Shown: positions 36,857 to 46,941 of the stretch, piece by piece
Numbering within the stretch: the stretch's first letter is position 1
How the letters are laid out: each line of letters starts with the position of its first letter
Assembly (NCBI GenBank): GCA_004194705.1
Contig: SADC01000868.1
Span: 176,093 to 240,092 of the forward strand
From: Ditylenchus dipsaci
Lineage: Eukaryota > Nematoda > Chromadorea > Rhabditida > Anguinidae
Direction: 5' to 3'
Length of the DNA stretch: 64,000 bases
The notes under the pieces: generated by a model
What the model was told of the DNA's origin: nothing
What the model saw: only the letters and a program-made list of their open reading frames with translations
Database searches by the model: none
Made by a program: the position numbers and the translations under genes

Positions 36857-37391
36857 TCAAACTCGCGGGCAAATATTTTTCTTATCGCAAAAAGACTTTT
36901 TGCCGTAAAGATACTTTTTCCTGTCACTCACTGCGGCAAGAAAAAAACTTGCAAATTTTTTTATGGCAAAAAGAGTCTTCCTACGGCAAGAAAATGGCTT
37001 ACCCAACTATCGCTGGCAAAATTTAAGAATTTGTAATTTAGCTGATTACATTATATATAAAACATTTTTTTGATAATCGTTTTCTTCAAAATCTGAAAAA
37101 TAGGAAAACTTTTGGTTTTTGCAAAAAAATAGTAAAGTGAATGGCCTTTTAAAGTTAGAGTGGAGTGAATTAAGGGTTGTCATTCTATTAAAGAGTACAC
37201 GATATGTACTTATTTTATTTTTCAAACTTCTAACCTGGCAAAGTCTACCAAGCGCCCCTTTGCAGTGCTCCTTTGATGTATCTTCTGCTGTTTTTGTTTC
37301 TGCACTTATAGCCGGTGTGCTGGGACTGCCTGTCAGGACACAATGAGTGTTGGACTTAGCGCATTGAGTCTCTTAGATTATCATAGTTAAA
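36857..37391. other. No gene seen
   Basis: Spacer between the foldback element and the 37.4 kb exon. GGCAAGAAAA/CTTATCGCAAAAAG words recur at 36880-36990 but form no clear element. Confidence 0.4.
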
Positions 37392-38129
37392 TTAGTACGC
37401 TGTAAAACTTTTCTGACCAGCTTCCACAAGGCACTTTCCATTAAGTGGTTGCTGCCCATTGCACGACTTTGCAAATCCAGCCAGTCCACTTGCGATCCCT
37501 CCATGGCCATTGTTTGGATGGTGTCGATGTAGGAACCGCTTAGTGATGCTCCAGGGAGAATGGTGAAGAAAATCCGGCCCAGGAGTCAGTGGAGGAGCAT
37601 GGATGGTGTTGCTTGGGTGCACTGGAGTGGTTGGGGTCGAACAAGACCGATCAGCTATGTCTGTTGACGCTGTTCTAGTCAACCCTTTTTCGTGAGATGA
37701 AGTCCTTGCTGATGAGGGGAATGGAAAGCAGCGGATAATCTGAAATTTACACAGCAATGTTCACAGTTAAAAAATGGTCTCAGACAATTTGATTTTATGA
37801 CTGTTTGATAACTATCTCAAAATAACAAAATAAAAGTGCAGCCGCAAATTTAATTGGTATTTAGGTAATAAAGATAAAAAGGCTAGACTAGTGACCTGCA
37901 TAAGCACTTCATGTGATTGGTCCGACAAGTGGTAGTCTCTCAACAGTGATTCCTCTTTTGCTAGGCTCTCATCTGAAACAGAGGCTCCTCGAACACCTTA
38001 ATTTTATTATCATCAAAAAGATATTGATCGGAAAATAAGGGGTACTTAAGCCAGGTACATGAGGTGCTGGCTCATTGACCCCACAGTTGACGCTATCTTG
38101 TTTCTTCAAGGAGCTGTTTTTCCATGAGC
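37392..38129 (-). CDS. Three consecutive exons of an unrecognised gene
   Basis: Minus-strand exons 38046-38129, 37896-37996 and 37392-37739 join in phase through introns of 49 and 156 nt (TTTCAG, TTAAG and TTTCAG acceptors). They encode a Ser/Thr/Pro-rich, probably disordered segment: VSDESLAKEESLLRDYHLSD, LTRTASTDIAD (RTAS fits a basophilic kinase site), then PPLTPGPDF and a His/Gly-rich end. Reading runs to TAA at 37394-37392, although a donor inside this exon is possible. Upstream exons must exist. They may belong to the same gene as 57.1-58.5 kb or to the IP3 kinase N-terminus; both are speculation. No domain recognised. Confidence 0.5.
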
Positions 38130-39650
38130 CTGAAATTAAACAAAGTTAAAAGAAGTAGTCACAACGGCAAAATTAAGCTTTTTCTGAGAAATTATATTTG
38201 AACCCATATTTGCCGGTCGGCCAAATTTTGGCCACGTTCTTGAAGGTCTTTCAGAACCTAGAAGTCTTCAATAAATAAAAATTCTGTTTTCTGCATAAGA
38301 TAGAGCCGTCCTTGTGTTACCAATATTATTAGGTTGTTCACAAGGTTCGTAGCCTCCCTAAAACTCACTTTTTCACCAACTACACAGCGAATCTGATATT
38401 TATGACTAGTAATATTTTTTCATGTCTACTATGTTTGCCATCATAAGATTTGACACTTGAGAGCAAAAAAAATTTTTTCCCGAAATCTTGCCTCGGTAGC
38501 TTCTTATCTCTCAAAAGACCCTTATCTCTTTAATTCCTGTCAAATTTTTAAATTCAAAATTTTCTTTTTTGACTTTAATATTGACTTCAATATAGCTTTG
38601 TAGTTATAAGAAATGGCTGCAAGGTCTTATTTAGGTGAAAAAAGAAAATTTTGAACTTAAAAACTTGGCGGGAGTTCAAAATTTTTTTGAAATGCAAGGG
38701 GGACCAAGGCAATTTCGGGAAAGTTGTCCCCCGCCAATTCAAAAACTCTAAATTGCTGTTGTAATTAGACTTGGCCCTTTGGGGTCCGGCGGGAAACGGG
38801 AATGGGAATTTGGAAAAAAATTGCTCCAGCGTGAAACGGGAATGAGAATTCCAAAATTTCGGGAATCCCGACGGGAAACGGGAATTTGTAAAATAAGAGA
38901 AAAAATCCAAAATTCTGCGATTTTTTCTTCAAACAAATCAAAACAAACAAATCAATAAAGGTCTACTCAGACTTCCCGAAGTCACGCTTGACTCCGAAGT
39001 CAAATCGATGACTTTGGAGTCAGATAGATGACTCCGTAGTCAGCATGAGTTCCGAAGTCAAACCAGTTTTGTTATGCGAAACTTCTGTAATCATTTGTTT
39101 TGGATTTTTCCATGTTGTTTTCGATCGGGACCCTATTTTTTCGCTACAAGACGATGAAAAATATATAGTGACAGATGTCAGTATGAAAAGTTATAGTATG
39201 TAGAGAGTGATCTTTAATTTTAAAAATCTTCACCGGAACAAACAATTGGTACGGTCTTGGTTTAAGAAATAAAAAAAGCTTGTTCTCACAGTAAGTGGAT
39301 TCCTAAATTCTCAGCCGTTATTCTGTTGAAGAGAACGTTCCACCAGAAATGACAAAAGAAATGACCAGCAAAATTGCTTAGTAGAAAACTTTTGGATGTT
39401 CGAGAAAATTCGGAATTTTCGAAAAGTGAACGGGCGGGAAACGGGATTTTGAACTTTGAGCCGGCGGGGAACGGGAACGGGAAAGTGATTATTTTCGGGA
39501 TTCCAAACCGGGATTCCCGTGGGATTCCCATCCGCTGCCAAGCCTAGTTGTAATCAACGGCGATGGTCCTTTAAAAAAAATTGAATCTATGTCTAGCAAC
39601 TTTTGACGGAAAGTACAGAAAAAAAAATTTTAGCCCAACTTTTTTAACGT
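38130..39650. repeat. Spacer, then GGGAAACGGGAAT-rich inverted element (38766-39545)
   Basis: 38766-38900 repeats CGGGAAACGGGAATgGG and 39425-39545 carries the same words plus the inverted TCCCGTGGGATTCCC; the right end CCGCTGCCAAGCCTA is inverse to the TAGGCTTGG type start. 38700-38712 holds one ACCAAGGCAA motif. 38960-39065 repeats GACTCCGAAGTCA. No gene. Confidence 0.5.
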
Positions 39651-40097
39651 TTTAAACGTTAAAAAGTTCTCTTTTTAACGGGCAATACTTTTTTGTCCCA
39701 GATTAATTTTTTTTACCCAGATTCACTTTTATATGTCCCAGATTCACTTTTTTGACCCAGACAATCTGGGTTCGACAAATGTGCCCTTTCCGGTTTTTTT
39801 TTTCGCGCCATATTCATGTGCCTTTTTAGGGCACAATGTGCCCTAAAAAGTGCCAACAATGTGCCAAACAATGTGCCCCTTTTTTGGCCTTAATTTATGT
39901 GCCCTTTTTAGGGCACATCGGTCAGAAAATGTGCCCTTTTCAAGGAAAAGTATGCCCTTTTCTTTTTCAAAATTTCTGTTAGTTTTATAAATTTTTTTTT
40001 AGTTTTTGTGTTTTTTACAGATTTTATTCATATTTCAGCCTATACATGGTTAAAATAACTAGCATTGAATTGTTTTGTTGATATGCAACAGTTAAGA

Positions 40098-40341
40098 TAC
40101 CGTATAACCTCTATTAATTAGGCACCCCCTAATTCAAAAAACGTGTTCGTGGCATTGTGTTTTTGACCCACTTTTTGGTCACTTCTCTCAGGCAAGTTAC
40201 CAACCATTTTATAGCTCATCTCACTAGCTACAAAATGAGTAATAACTTGCTCAGAGAACTTTCCAAAAAATGGGTGAAAACACAATGCCACAAACACGAT
40301 TTTGAACGAGGGAGTGCCTAATTAATAGAGGTTATACGGTA
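40098..40341. repeat. pogo/Tigger-type MITE, family copy 4 (word GGCACCCC/GAGTGCC)
   Basis: TACCGTATAACCTCTATTAA to TTAATAGAGGTTATACGGTA; word AGGCACCCCC on the left, GGGAGTGCCT on the right; nested in the hAT element. Confidence 0.8.
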
Positions 40342-40351
40342 TACAATTGTA

Positions 40352-40771
40352 TTAAAGGTCCATTAAATTTTCAGCATTATTCAATTCTATTTCCGGCAAC
40401 ATGTTATTGAGAAATAGTGATCGCAGACATATTAGCTTTGAAATTGTTTCAGGTTTCAGTCGGTTGCGCAGTTCTGTTGCATTGAGGCGCAGTAGTGAAA
40501 AGGCTCTTTTGCTCGGCGTGCTTGAAGCCTGTATGGACAAATCTTTTCTAGCAACTCGAGCTAGCATAGGAAGTCTTTTTTCGAACGTCTTCCAGAATTC
40601 CAAGGTATTCAAAGAATTACTAGTCGCTAGATTATTATAGATAGCAATTTCAGCAGCTATTTCTACAGTTACAGGTTCAGTGCCCGACCTCACTAAGTGC
40701 TTTGTGGCTCCCAGCTTAAATATTATTTGAGTTGGATGAGCTTGGAAAGTATGATTAAGCAGAGACTGCAA
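40352..40771 (-). pseudogene. hAT transposase, C-terminal dimerisation domain fragment
   Basis: Minus-strand ORF containing PMLARVARKDLSIQASSTPS, then KRAFSLLRLNATELRNRLKP and a hydrophobic end: the hAT family C-terminal block (LAR.A...L.I.AsS.PSeR.FS......RnrL.pe.....). The rest of the transposase, including the catalytic core, is not readable in 40780-41800, so the element is dead or heavily frameshifted. Confidence 0.85.
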
Positions 40772-41845
40772 CTGCTGGGTTTCATTCTCTCAAAAAGCAG
40801 TGAGTTTAAAAATAGCTGCAATTACTGTGACCCTATCAATTAGAGCTGAGGTTCGGTTTTGACGCGATGTAGTTTCTTTTTCAGCTCAGCCGTCTTGCGA
40901 CCGAAAGAATTGGAAACATCGACCACCAGAAACTAATATCCTGGTTTCACGACATTCTTTAGCAGCTTTCAGCTTCGACGTTATGTAAAACAGCTAAGAA
41001 AGTATGCTTATGCGAATATCGCAACTGCTGGGTTTTGTCCCCTGGAAAAGCAGTTAGTAAAAGAAATTGCCTTGTTGTACTTTAGAAAATCAACAACAAG
41101 AAATAGAAAGCCCAACTAAAACTAAAGAACAAAAGACCTACAGAAAATTGTCTCGAAATTCCCTTTAGACTAAGCCATTTTGCAGATCAGATCGCGCCTA
41201 CTTAGCTATCTACTACAGCAAATCAGATGACAACAAGACTGTCAAATGAAACCGAGATGCCAAGCAAGAAGTGTGACGTGCTCCTCTTCTGGCCTCGGGA
41301 GTGTTGCATCTTCGCAAACAAAGATGCAAAGAAATTCGTTGATATTTTTGTAATGTAGTTTTTTGTGTTTAAAAGGGCTGGATTTGACCAGTCTTTGTCA
41401 ATTTCTCTGATTGTATGTCGGAGTGCTGTTTCTTCTGAGGGTGCTTAGCTAGGCAAGCAACCACCAAAAGAAAGGCAGTCTGCAAATTCACTGTTTTTAG
41501 CGGTTCCTTTTGCTAGATAATCAATTTCGGTGTGGGATTTTTATGTGAATGAAAACTATTTAAATTGATTGCTAGCTGCTTGCAGCAATTAACTACAACT
41601 AAAATTAGGACCACTCCTCTGATTAATCAAAACTGAATATTGGGCACCCTACCCGATTAACTAAAACTAATATTCGGGCTTTTTGCCCTTACTACCTACA
41701 ATCTTTTTGTGTAACCTTTTCGCGTTCCACAACAGTGTTTTTTTTTTGATAATTTGTTTCAATATCTCTCACTATTCAACTTTTTTCTCTTAAACAAATA
41801 AGATGGCTTTTCAGCTAAAGGACGGCTTTTCCAGTTTTGACCTTA

Positions 41846-42313
41846 ATGAGTCAAGTAAAGATGGCAATTTTTTCAGTAAACAATGCTCTGGTTAGAGCAA
41901 AATTAAGAGCAGGTAGAGGTGGCGGTCATGGTAACAATGGAGGCAGTGAAAACTCAAATGGTGGGCGATCAGTATCTGGAGACAGTGCCAGTGAAGGCAG
42001 CAAGCCTGACAGCAAGAACAAGGAACTGTCAAGGCTTTCATATCTCGTGGAGTATCTTCTGTTGGCACTGGTATTGCCAGTTGGCTGTGTGGAGTGGCTT
42101 CCACAACTACAGGCATGGCTTAACTCAAACGCAACCCTTGTTGGTTGGCTGACTTATGGCTTAGGTGGCATGATTTTCTTCGTGGTCTTGTTAATTGCTC
42201 TGTGGATGTGCATTCACAACTGCATGCGACATACTGCTAAGAAACGAGCCGCTTTAAAGCAGAGAAATATATATCTAGTAATGAGAATGCTCAATTTACA
42301 TGCAAAAGACTGA
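41846..42313 (+). CDS. 155-aa two-membrane-segment ORF inside the hAT element, unrecognised
   Basis: ATG at 41846, TGA at 42311-42313. Residues 1-22 are weakly hydrophobic/basic, 23-60 are Gly/Ser/Asn-rich (RGGGHGNNGGSENSNGG), and two strongly hydrophobic stretches lie at about 66-82 and 98-122, followed by a basic tail (HTAKKRAALKQR). It lies on the strand opposite the hAT transposase and ends 41 bp before a TA-flanked MITE. A second ATG at 41803 reads MAFQLKDGFSSFDLNESS and runs into this frame only with a one-base change in the T-run at 41870-41875. It could be a captured host gene or an element-encoded accessory protein; I do not recognise the family. Confidence 0.55.
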   Translation: MSQVKMAIFSVNNALVRAKLRAGRGGGHGNNGGSENSNGGRSVSGDSASEGSKPDSKNKELSRLSYLVEYLLLALVLPVGCVEWLPQLQAWLNSNATLVGWLTYGLGGMIFFVVLLIALWMCIHNCMRHTAKKRAALKQRNIYLVMRMLNLHAKD

Positions 42314-42353
42314 TATTTACCGTGATTATTTTAAGTATTTATGTTGTGAACTA

Positions 42354-43117
42354 CAGGGGGCGCCAAAAGTCCTGACACGGACAAAAATTCAAGATTTTTA
42401 TGTCCAAACCTAACGATTAAAAAAACAATTACACCATTCGAAAGCTTAGAAAATTCTGCACAAGATGCATCATTCAGAATTTAAAATACCAACCTTTTGC
42501 ATTTACGCAGGCACGTATTCTTTTACGCCAACTTTCGACCGCCGAGGCGAGCCAATTTACATTAATTTAATCGGTTTGTTGCATCTTGTGTGATGCATAA
42601 ACTTTGAAATATATCATTCGGAATCCCTGACTTAACTTTGAAACATATGCGCTGAAAATTTTTTTTGTTCGGTTCTACAAAAAGATATGACCATTAAAAT
42701 GAGAGTCTTTTTGAAAGACAAATTTAAGAAATATGAAAAAGTTAAGGGAACTGAAGATAAAAATCATTAAAGCAGTCGAATCTTTTTTTGTGCTCAACCA
42801 AACTATTTCGTTCACCACTCATTTTGTAGGCACAAAGATAAGCTTTCGAATGACAACTAAATTGCCCATAACTGCTATACAGGGTGCAGCAAACCAATTA
42901 AATTGATGTAAATTGGCTCGCCTCGGCGGTCGAAAGTTGGCGTAAAAGAATACGTGCTGCGTAAATGCGAAAGGTTGGTATTTTAAATTCTGAATGATGC
43001 ATCTTGTGCAGAATTTTCTAAGCTTTCGAATGGTATAATTGTTTTTTTTTAATATCGTTAGGTTTGGACATAAAAATCTTGAATTTTTGTCCGTGTCAGG
43101 ACTTTTGGCGCACCCTG
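42354..43117. mobile_element. TA-flanked MITE with ~230-bp TIRs (Tc1/mariner type)
   Basis: CAGGGGGCGCCAAAAGTCCT to AGGACTTTTGGCGCACCCTG, TA on both sides (42352-42353, 43118-43119). Arms are about 230 bp and over 90 percent alike by eye. No transposase. Confidence 0.88.
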
Positions 43118-43441
43118 TATTATAAACATTTATAGGCCGAAATGTGAATAAAATCTGTAAAAAAAAAAAAACCTAACAAAATTAAAAAAACTCACAGAAA
43201 ATTTTGAAAAAGAAAAGGGCACACTTTTCCTTGAAAAGGGCACATTTTCTGACCGATGTGCCCTAAAAAGGGCACATTGTGCCTTTTCGAGGGCACATAT
43301 TTTTTCAAAAATACGATGTACCCTGAAATGTGCCCTTTAAGGCACATTTGTTGAACCCTGCCCAAATTCACTTTTTTTGTCCAGATTTCCTCATTTCTGT
43401 CCCATATTTTTCTCGCATGTGTTACTGTTGTGTTTGTCTAT

Positions 43442-43694
43442 ACACTGTAAATGTTCTAATAGAGCCCCCGGGGCTCTATTTTTCAATCCCTAAAAATCGG
43501 AAAAATTTGGGGTGGATCTCGATATTTTTGGATGAAAATAAAATATCTAAAAAGCAGATTCAGTAGAGCTCGTGGGAGTTAAGAAAATGCAAAAAACGGC
43601 TTTGCAAAATGTTGTCTCTGCTTTGACATACAGACCCTCAAAGTCGAGAGGGGGGCTCTATTAGGAAGGGGGCTCTATTATAACATTTACGGTA
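43442..43694. repeat. pogo/Tigger-type MITE, family copy 5 (word GGGGCT)
   Basis: ACTGTAAATGTTCTAATAG to CTATTATAACATTTACGGTA; same AGCCCCCGGGGCT word as copy 1 but different interior. Inserted in the MULE. Confidence 0.8.
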
Positions 43695-43865
43695 TTTTAA
43701 ATTTAGGTAGAATTCTAAATTCGGTATGGACCAGATCTAATCTCAGTAGACTAGATCTAACATCAATAGTCCAGATCCAACCTCAGTATCTCAGTTTCTT
43801 CTTAGATCGTGTAATTTTTGTGCTTCAGCATCTATTTATGTGGTTTCCACTCTTTAGGTCAACTA

Positions 43866-44018
43866 GAGTTTAACCTCGTTTATACGCCACCGTAATTGCA
43901 ATTGATTGAGCTAAAATTGGCCTATTCTCTATGATGTGACCCTCCAGTTATACACCATCCCGGCTATACGCTACTCTGAGGTCGATTCTTGGAGTAGCGT
44001 ATAACTGAGGTTCGACTG
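43866..44018. repeat. Small pogo-type MITE (TATACGCC ends)
   Basis: AGAGTTTAACCTCGTTTATACGCC against GCGTATAACTGAGGTTCGACTG (right end 44018 followed by TA). It belongs to the CAGTCRAACCTC terminal group; about 150 bp. Confidence 0.65.
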
Positions 44019-44857
44019 TAACAGAAATAAAAGGATAGCAAGAAACCAGACCGATTTTATTTCTAACAAAACAATAACAATATTCAGAAAATGATACTTT
44101 ACTCTCTAGATGGAGCTTGAGAGGCAAGAGTTGGTCGACCCATCTTTTTTTTGCGCTTGAGTATCTGGTCACTAGCATCTGGCGGGTAGGACAAGACTTC
44201 CTTTTGATACATCAGCATGACTGCATGCTTGCACATTCGATTTTTCTTCCACCCAAACAGCTGCACTGATAGAAACCCATCCAGACTGATGAGGGCGAAA
44301 TGATGTAGAAGCTTCTTCGAATCTGCCTGTAGCATTTACAGTTTTCAAATAACGATTGACGCAATTCAGAGCACATTGTAGCAGATCAGCATCGCTGGCC
44401 TCACTTCGCAGCAATATGTGAACATCAGAATTTATTAACTTCTTTAGACGATTGTTTTCCGTTGTTTCTTTCTTCAGGATAAAAGCATCTCAATACAAAC
44501 CTGGTCCAACCAGTGGAATTATTGCAGCTACCTAATGCATAAAATGATGACTCGAACATTTATTCACACCAGCTACCTGTTCCTCGGATTTTGCACTCCA
44601 AAGATACAAAGTTCTCTCAGCATATTCAGTGAACGCATCGAGGTCCAATTTCTTCGGCATTGTAAGTTTCTTAAGCACAGCATTTCTCAACTCCAAGCCG
44701 CTGTTAGTTGAGATGAATTCTGATTAGCCTTCATACCATGTTAAGAGAGCACCATTCATCCATTGTCTTTCGAAATAGCGACATACAGCCAGAGCTTGAG
44801 GATTTCTGCAGTATCTGTCGTGCCATTCTTGAGCCAAACGTTTTTTAGCTAAATGTA

Positions 44858-45430
44858 CAGGGTGGCCCATTATAAACGCCCTAGTCAATTTTAGTCATAA
44901 CTTTTTAAATTAAATTCGCGCTTTTTCGACGAGATTTTTTTTTGTTGGAAAGAGGAGGGAGGGAGAATAGTACCAAACTTTCATTTTCTCCTTGTTTTTT
45001 TGGTTGAGAATTTTAAATTCTGCAAAACGGTGTTTTCAGATGCAATACCCGCCTCAGCAACGGTCAAAATACGTCGAATGGTTCATCGAGGAAGGCAAGA
45101 ACGTCGCGAGTTTTCAGAAGAGATGCCGAAGGGAATCGGGACGACATGCGACAGCGCCAGATGCAAAACGAATCAAAGAATGGTACGCAAAGCTCCAAGA
45201 AGGCGACTTGAAGAACAAATAGCGAGTCGGAACAAAGGTTTTCTTTGATCTTTTTTAATGTTTTTTCATTTTCATTTTTGATGTTCTGGATAAAGTGTTA
45301 GTTACATGTTTGGTACCATTCTCTTTCCCGGAGTCTCCTCTTCCCAACAAAAAAAAAATCTCGTCGAAAAAGCGCGAATTTGAAAAGTTACGACTAAAAT
45401 TGACTAGGGCGTTTATAATGGGCCACCCTG
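44858..45430. mobile_element. 573-bp Tc1/mariner-type mini-element, TA target duplication
   Basis: CAGGGTGGCCCATTATAAAC to GTTTATAATGGGCCACCCTG with about 80-bp TIRs, flanked by TA (44856-44857, 45431-45432). It disrupts the MULE transposase gene and carries one short intact ORF. Confidence 0.92.
45040..45222 (+). CDS. 60-aa helix-turn-helix-only ORF of the mini-element
   Basis: ATG 45040, TAG 45220-45222. MQYPPQQRSKYVEWFIEEGK followed by a Arg/Lys-rich helix region and RIKEWYAKLQ matches the N-terminal HTH segment (DUF4817-like) of mariner/IS630-type transposases. The catalytic DDE/D domain is absent: the stop follows the HTH directly. It may be a leftover of internal deletion or could bind the TIRs as a repressor; the second is speculation. 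Confidence 0.75.
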   Translation: MQYPPQQRSKYVEWFIEEGKNVASFQKRCRRESGRHATAPDAKRIKEWYAKLQEGDLKNK

Positions 45431-46678
45431 TATCTCAGTAACTAGGTTAGTGAACAAGCTACGAACCTTGCGAAAACTCTGCTTCTGACATCGCCTGCTG
45501 CAAAACATACGTCCTCTTAAATCTCCATGCGCACTTTTTTCAGTTCTTTTGGACGCAGCTTCTTATCAAGATTAGGCATCACATGGGCAAAGCACATGGC
45601 ACGAAGAACACATATAAAAGCATACCAGCACAGGGAATCCCAGCCAATTAGTCTTGTAAGTGCCATCCATTTGCAGCATTCCTGAGTGTTTCTGCAGTTT
45701 CAAAAGTCTTCGAATCGACCAGACCAAGCAAAATTGTTTTGTTTCATCTGCAACCCTTGTATCGAACTTGACCACAAACGGCTCATTGCAATCTTCTGGC
45801 AAGTGACTTTTGCTGTCCACATACTGTCTGAGGTCAGATATCCGGACCATTCGAACCTTCTAGTTGCGATACTTTAGGTTTTCGAGCTGCTTAACACTCG
45901 GAAGTGGAGCTGTGGATCGAGCCTGACGTTGGCTGGCCTGTGAATGATGTAATTGAGAAATATAACTGAATGCAAGCTACCTGAATCTTGTCTTGCATTT
46001 GCACGGCTGACAGAGTCTTGTCTTCACGCACGATCTTCTTGACGCTTGCATTCAAAACGAGTGGCTTCTTAGATTTGTGCTCGTGAACTCCATAGCTTCG
46101 CTCCACTTTGATTTTCTCTGAGTCATGTGGCCTCCTCGTGAGCTTCATCTTACAGTCATAATTGCTCAGTCGACTATAGTTGCACATGTAGTCGTCCGTC
46201 CTACTTTTCTTTAGATCTCTTGACTCTTGACTGAAAAAATATAGCAGCTTATTAATGAGCCTTACGTATACTCGCAGTTTCCAATTAGCCAATCCTAAGC
46301 TGCAAAGCATTGAAAAGATCCTCGCTTTCGTAGACTTTCAGCTGCTCGAATTTCGTGGCTTTTCCGCGCTTCGGCGATTCAATTTCCTCGATAACGAGTT
46401 CCAGTCCTTGCATTTTTGCTAGTCCACCTGCAAATTACACCAATAATGCGCAATGAAAAAACAGCACTGGAATCACAACAGTAACACATGCGAGAAAAAT
46501 CTGCGACAGAAATGAGGAAATCTGGGACAAAAAAAGTGAATCTGGCACAAAAAAGCGAATCTGGGTAAAAAAAAGTGAATCTGGGGCAGATCAAATCTGG
46601 GACAGAAAAAAGTGAACCTGGGTCAAAAAAAGTAAATCTGGGACAAAAAAAGTTTTGCCCCTTCTTAGCGTTCTTTTT

Positions 46679-46941
46679 TTTAAACGTTAGAAACGACAAA
46701 ACAGAGATTCAAAAAACCGCAAAGTTTGAACATTATAAATCGTGGAATAATGTGCGAGTCGGACATATCGGCTCATCATTTGATTGGTCGTGAAATCGCT
46801 AAAGCTGTCGCAACTTCTTCGAATAATGGCAAACAATGAGCAGGTTTTTTTTGAAATATGGTCCAGCTTTTAAAATTTCAAACGTAAATATAGGGCGGAA
46901 AGAAGAATGAATTGACCAGTGTGCCTTCGACCGTAACAGTA
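46679..46941. promoter_or_regulatory. 5' flank of the 46.9 kb gene
   Basis: MULE target duplication, then 250 bp of unique sequence before the ATG at 46942. No TATA-like element stands out. The MULE ends only about 255 bp from the start codon. Confidence 0.3.

Larger units (their letters stand above)
39766..43360 (-). mobile_element. hAT element nested in the MULE left arm
   Basis: Ends CTGGGTTCGACAAATGTGCC and GGCACATTTGTTGAACCCTG with subterminal GTGCCCTTTTTAGGGCACAT repeats, matching the MITE at 29293. It interrupts the MULE arm: the flanking GTCCCAGATTC repeats continue on both sides. It carries a hAT dimerisation-domain fragment (40352-40771), a 155-codon ORF on the other strand, and two MITEs. 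The flanking 8-mers are no longer identical. Confidence 0.8.
44099..46430 (-). pseudogene. MULE transposase (FLYWCH-like finger, MULE catalytic domain, SWIM finger), interrupted
   Basis: Read on the minus strand. 46250-46060: Cys/His motif CNYSRLSNYDCKMKL...SYGVHEH, like the FLYWCH/WRKY-type DNA-binding finger of MULEs. 45850-45610: the catalytic start LQMDGTYKTNWLGFPVLV with the first catalytic Asp. 44850-44730: YFERQWMNGALLTW. 44240-44101: SWIM-type end MCKHAVMLMYQ followed by MGRPTL. The order and spacing are those of a MULE transposase. The mini-element at 44858-45430 splits the gene, and the exon/intron structure between blocks is not fully resolved, so the protein is probably non-functional as assembled. 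Confidence 0.82.
39661..46678 (-). mobile_element. Mutator-like element (MULE), 7 kb, with nested insertions
   Basis: Imperfect TIRs AAAAAGTTCTCTTTTTAACG and AAAAAAGAACGCTAAGAAGG (right end, reversed) are flanked by the identical 10-mer TTTAAACGTT at 39651-39660 and 46679-46688. Inside each TIR is an array of GTCCCAGATTCACTTTTTT-type repeats (left arm split by the hAT insertion: 39690-39765 plus 43361-43435; right arm 46490-46655). It encodes a MULE transposase on the minus strand (44099-46430). Insertions inside: hAT 39766-43360, MITEs 43442-43694 and 43866-44018, mini-mariner 44858-45430. Confidence 0.85.

Noticed and set aside
36556..37026. Long ORF with LRELAAK repeats as a coiled-coil protein gene
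   Set aside because: It is the translation of the 21-bp tandem repeat in a foldback arm; equally open ORFs occur in other frames and on the other strand.
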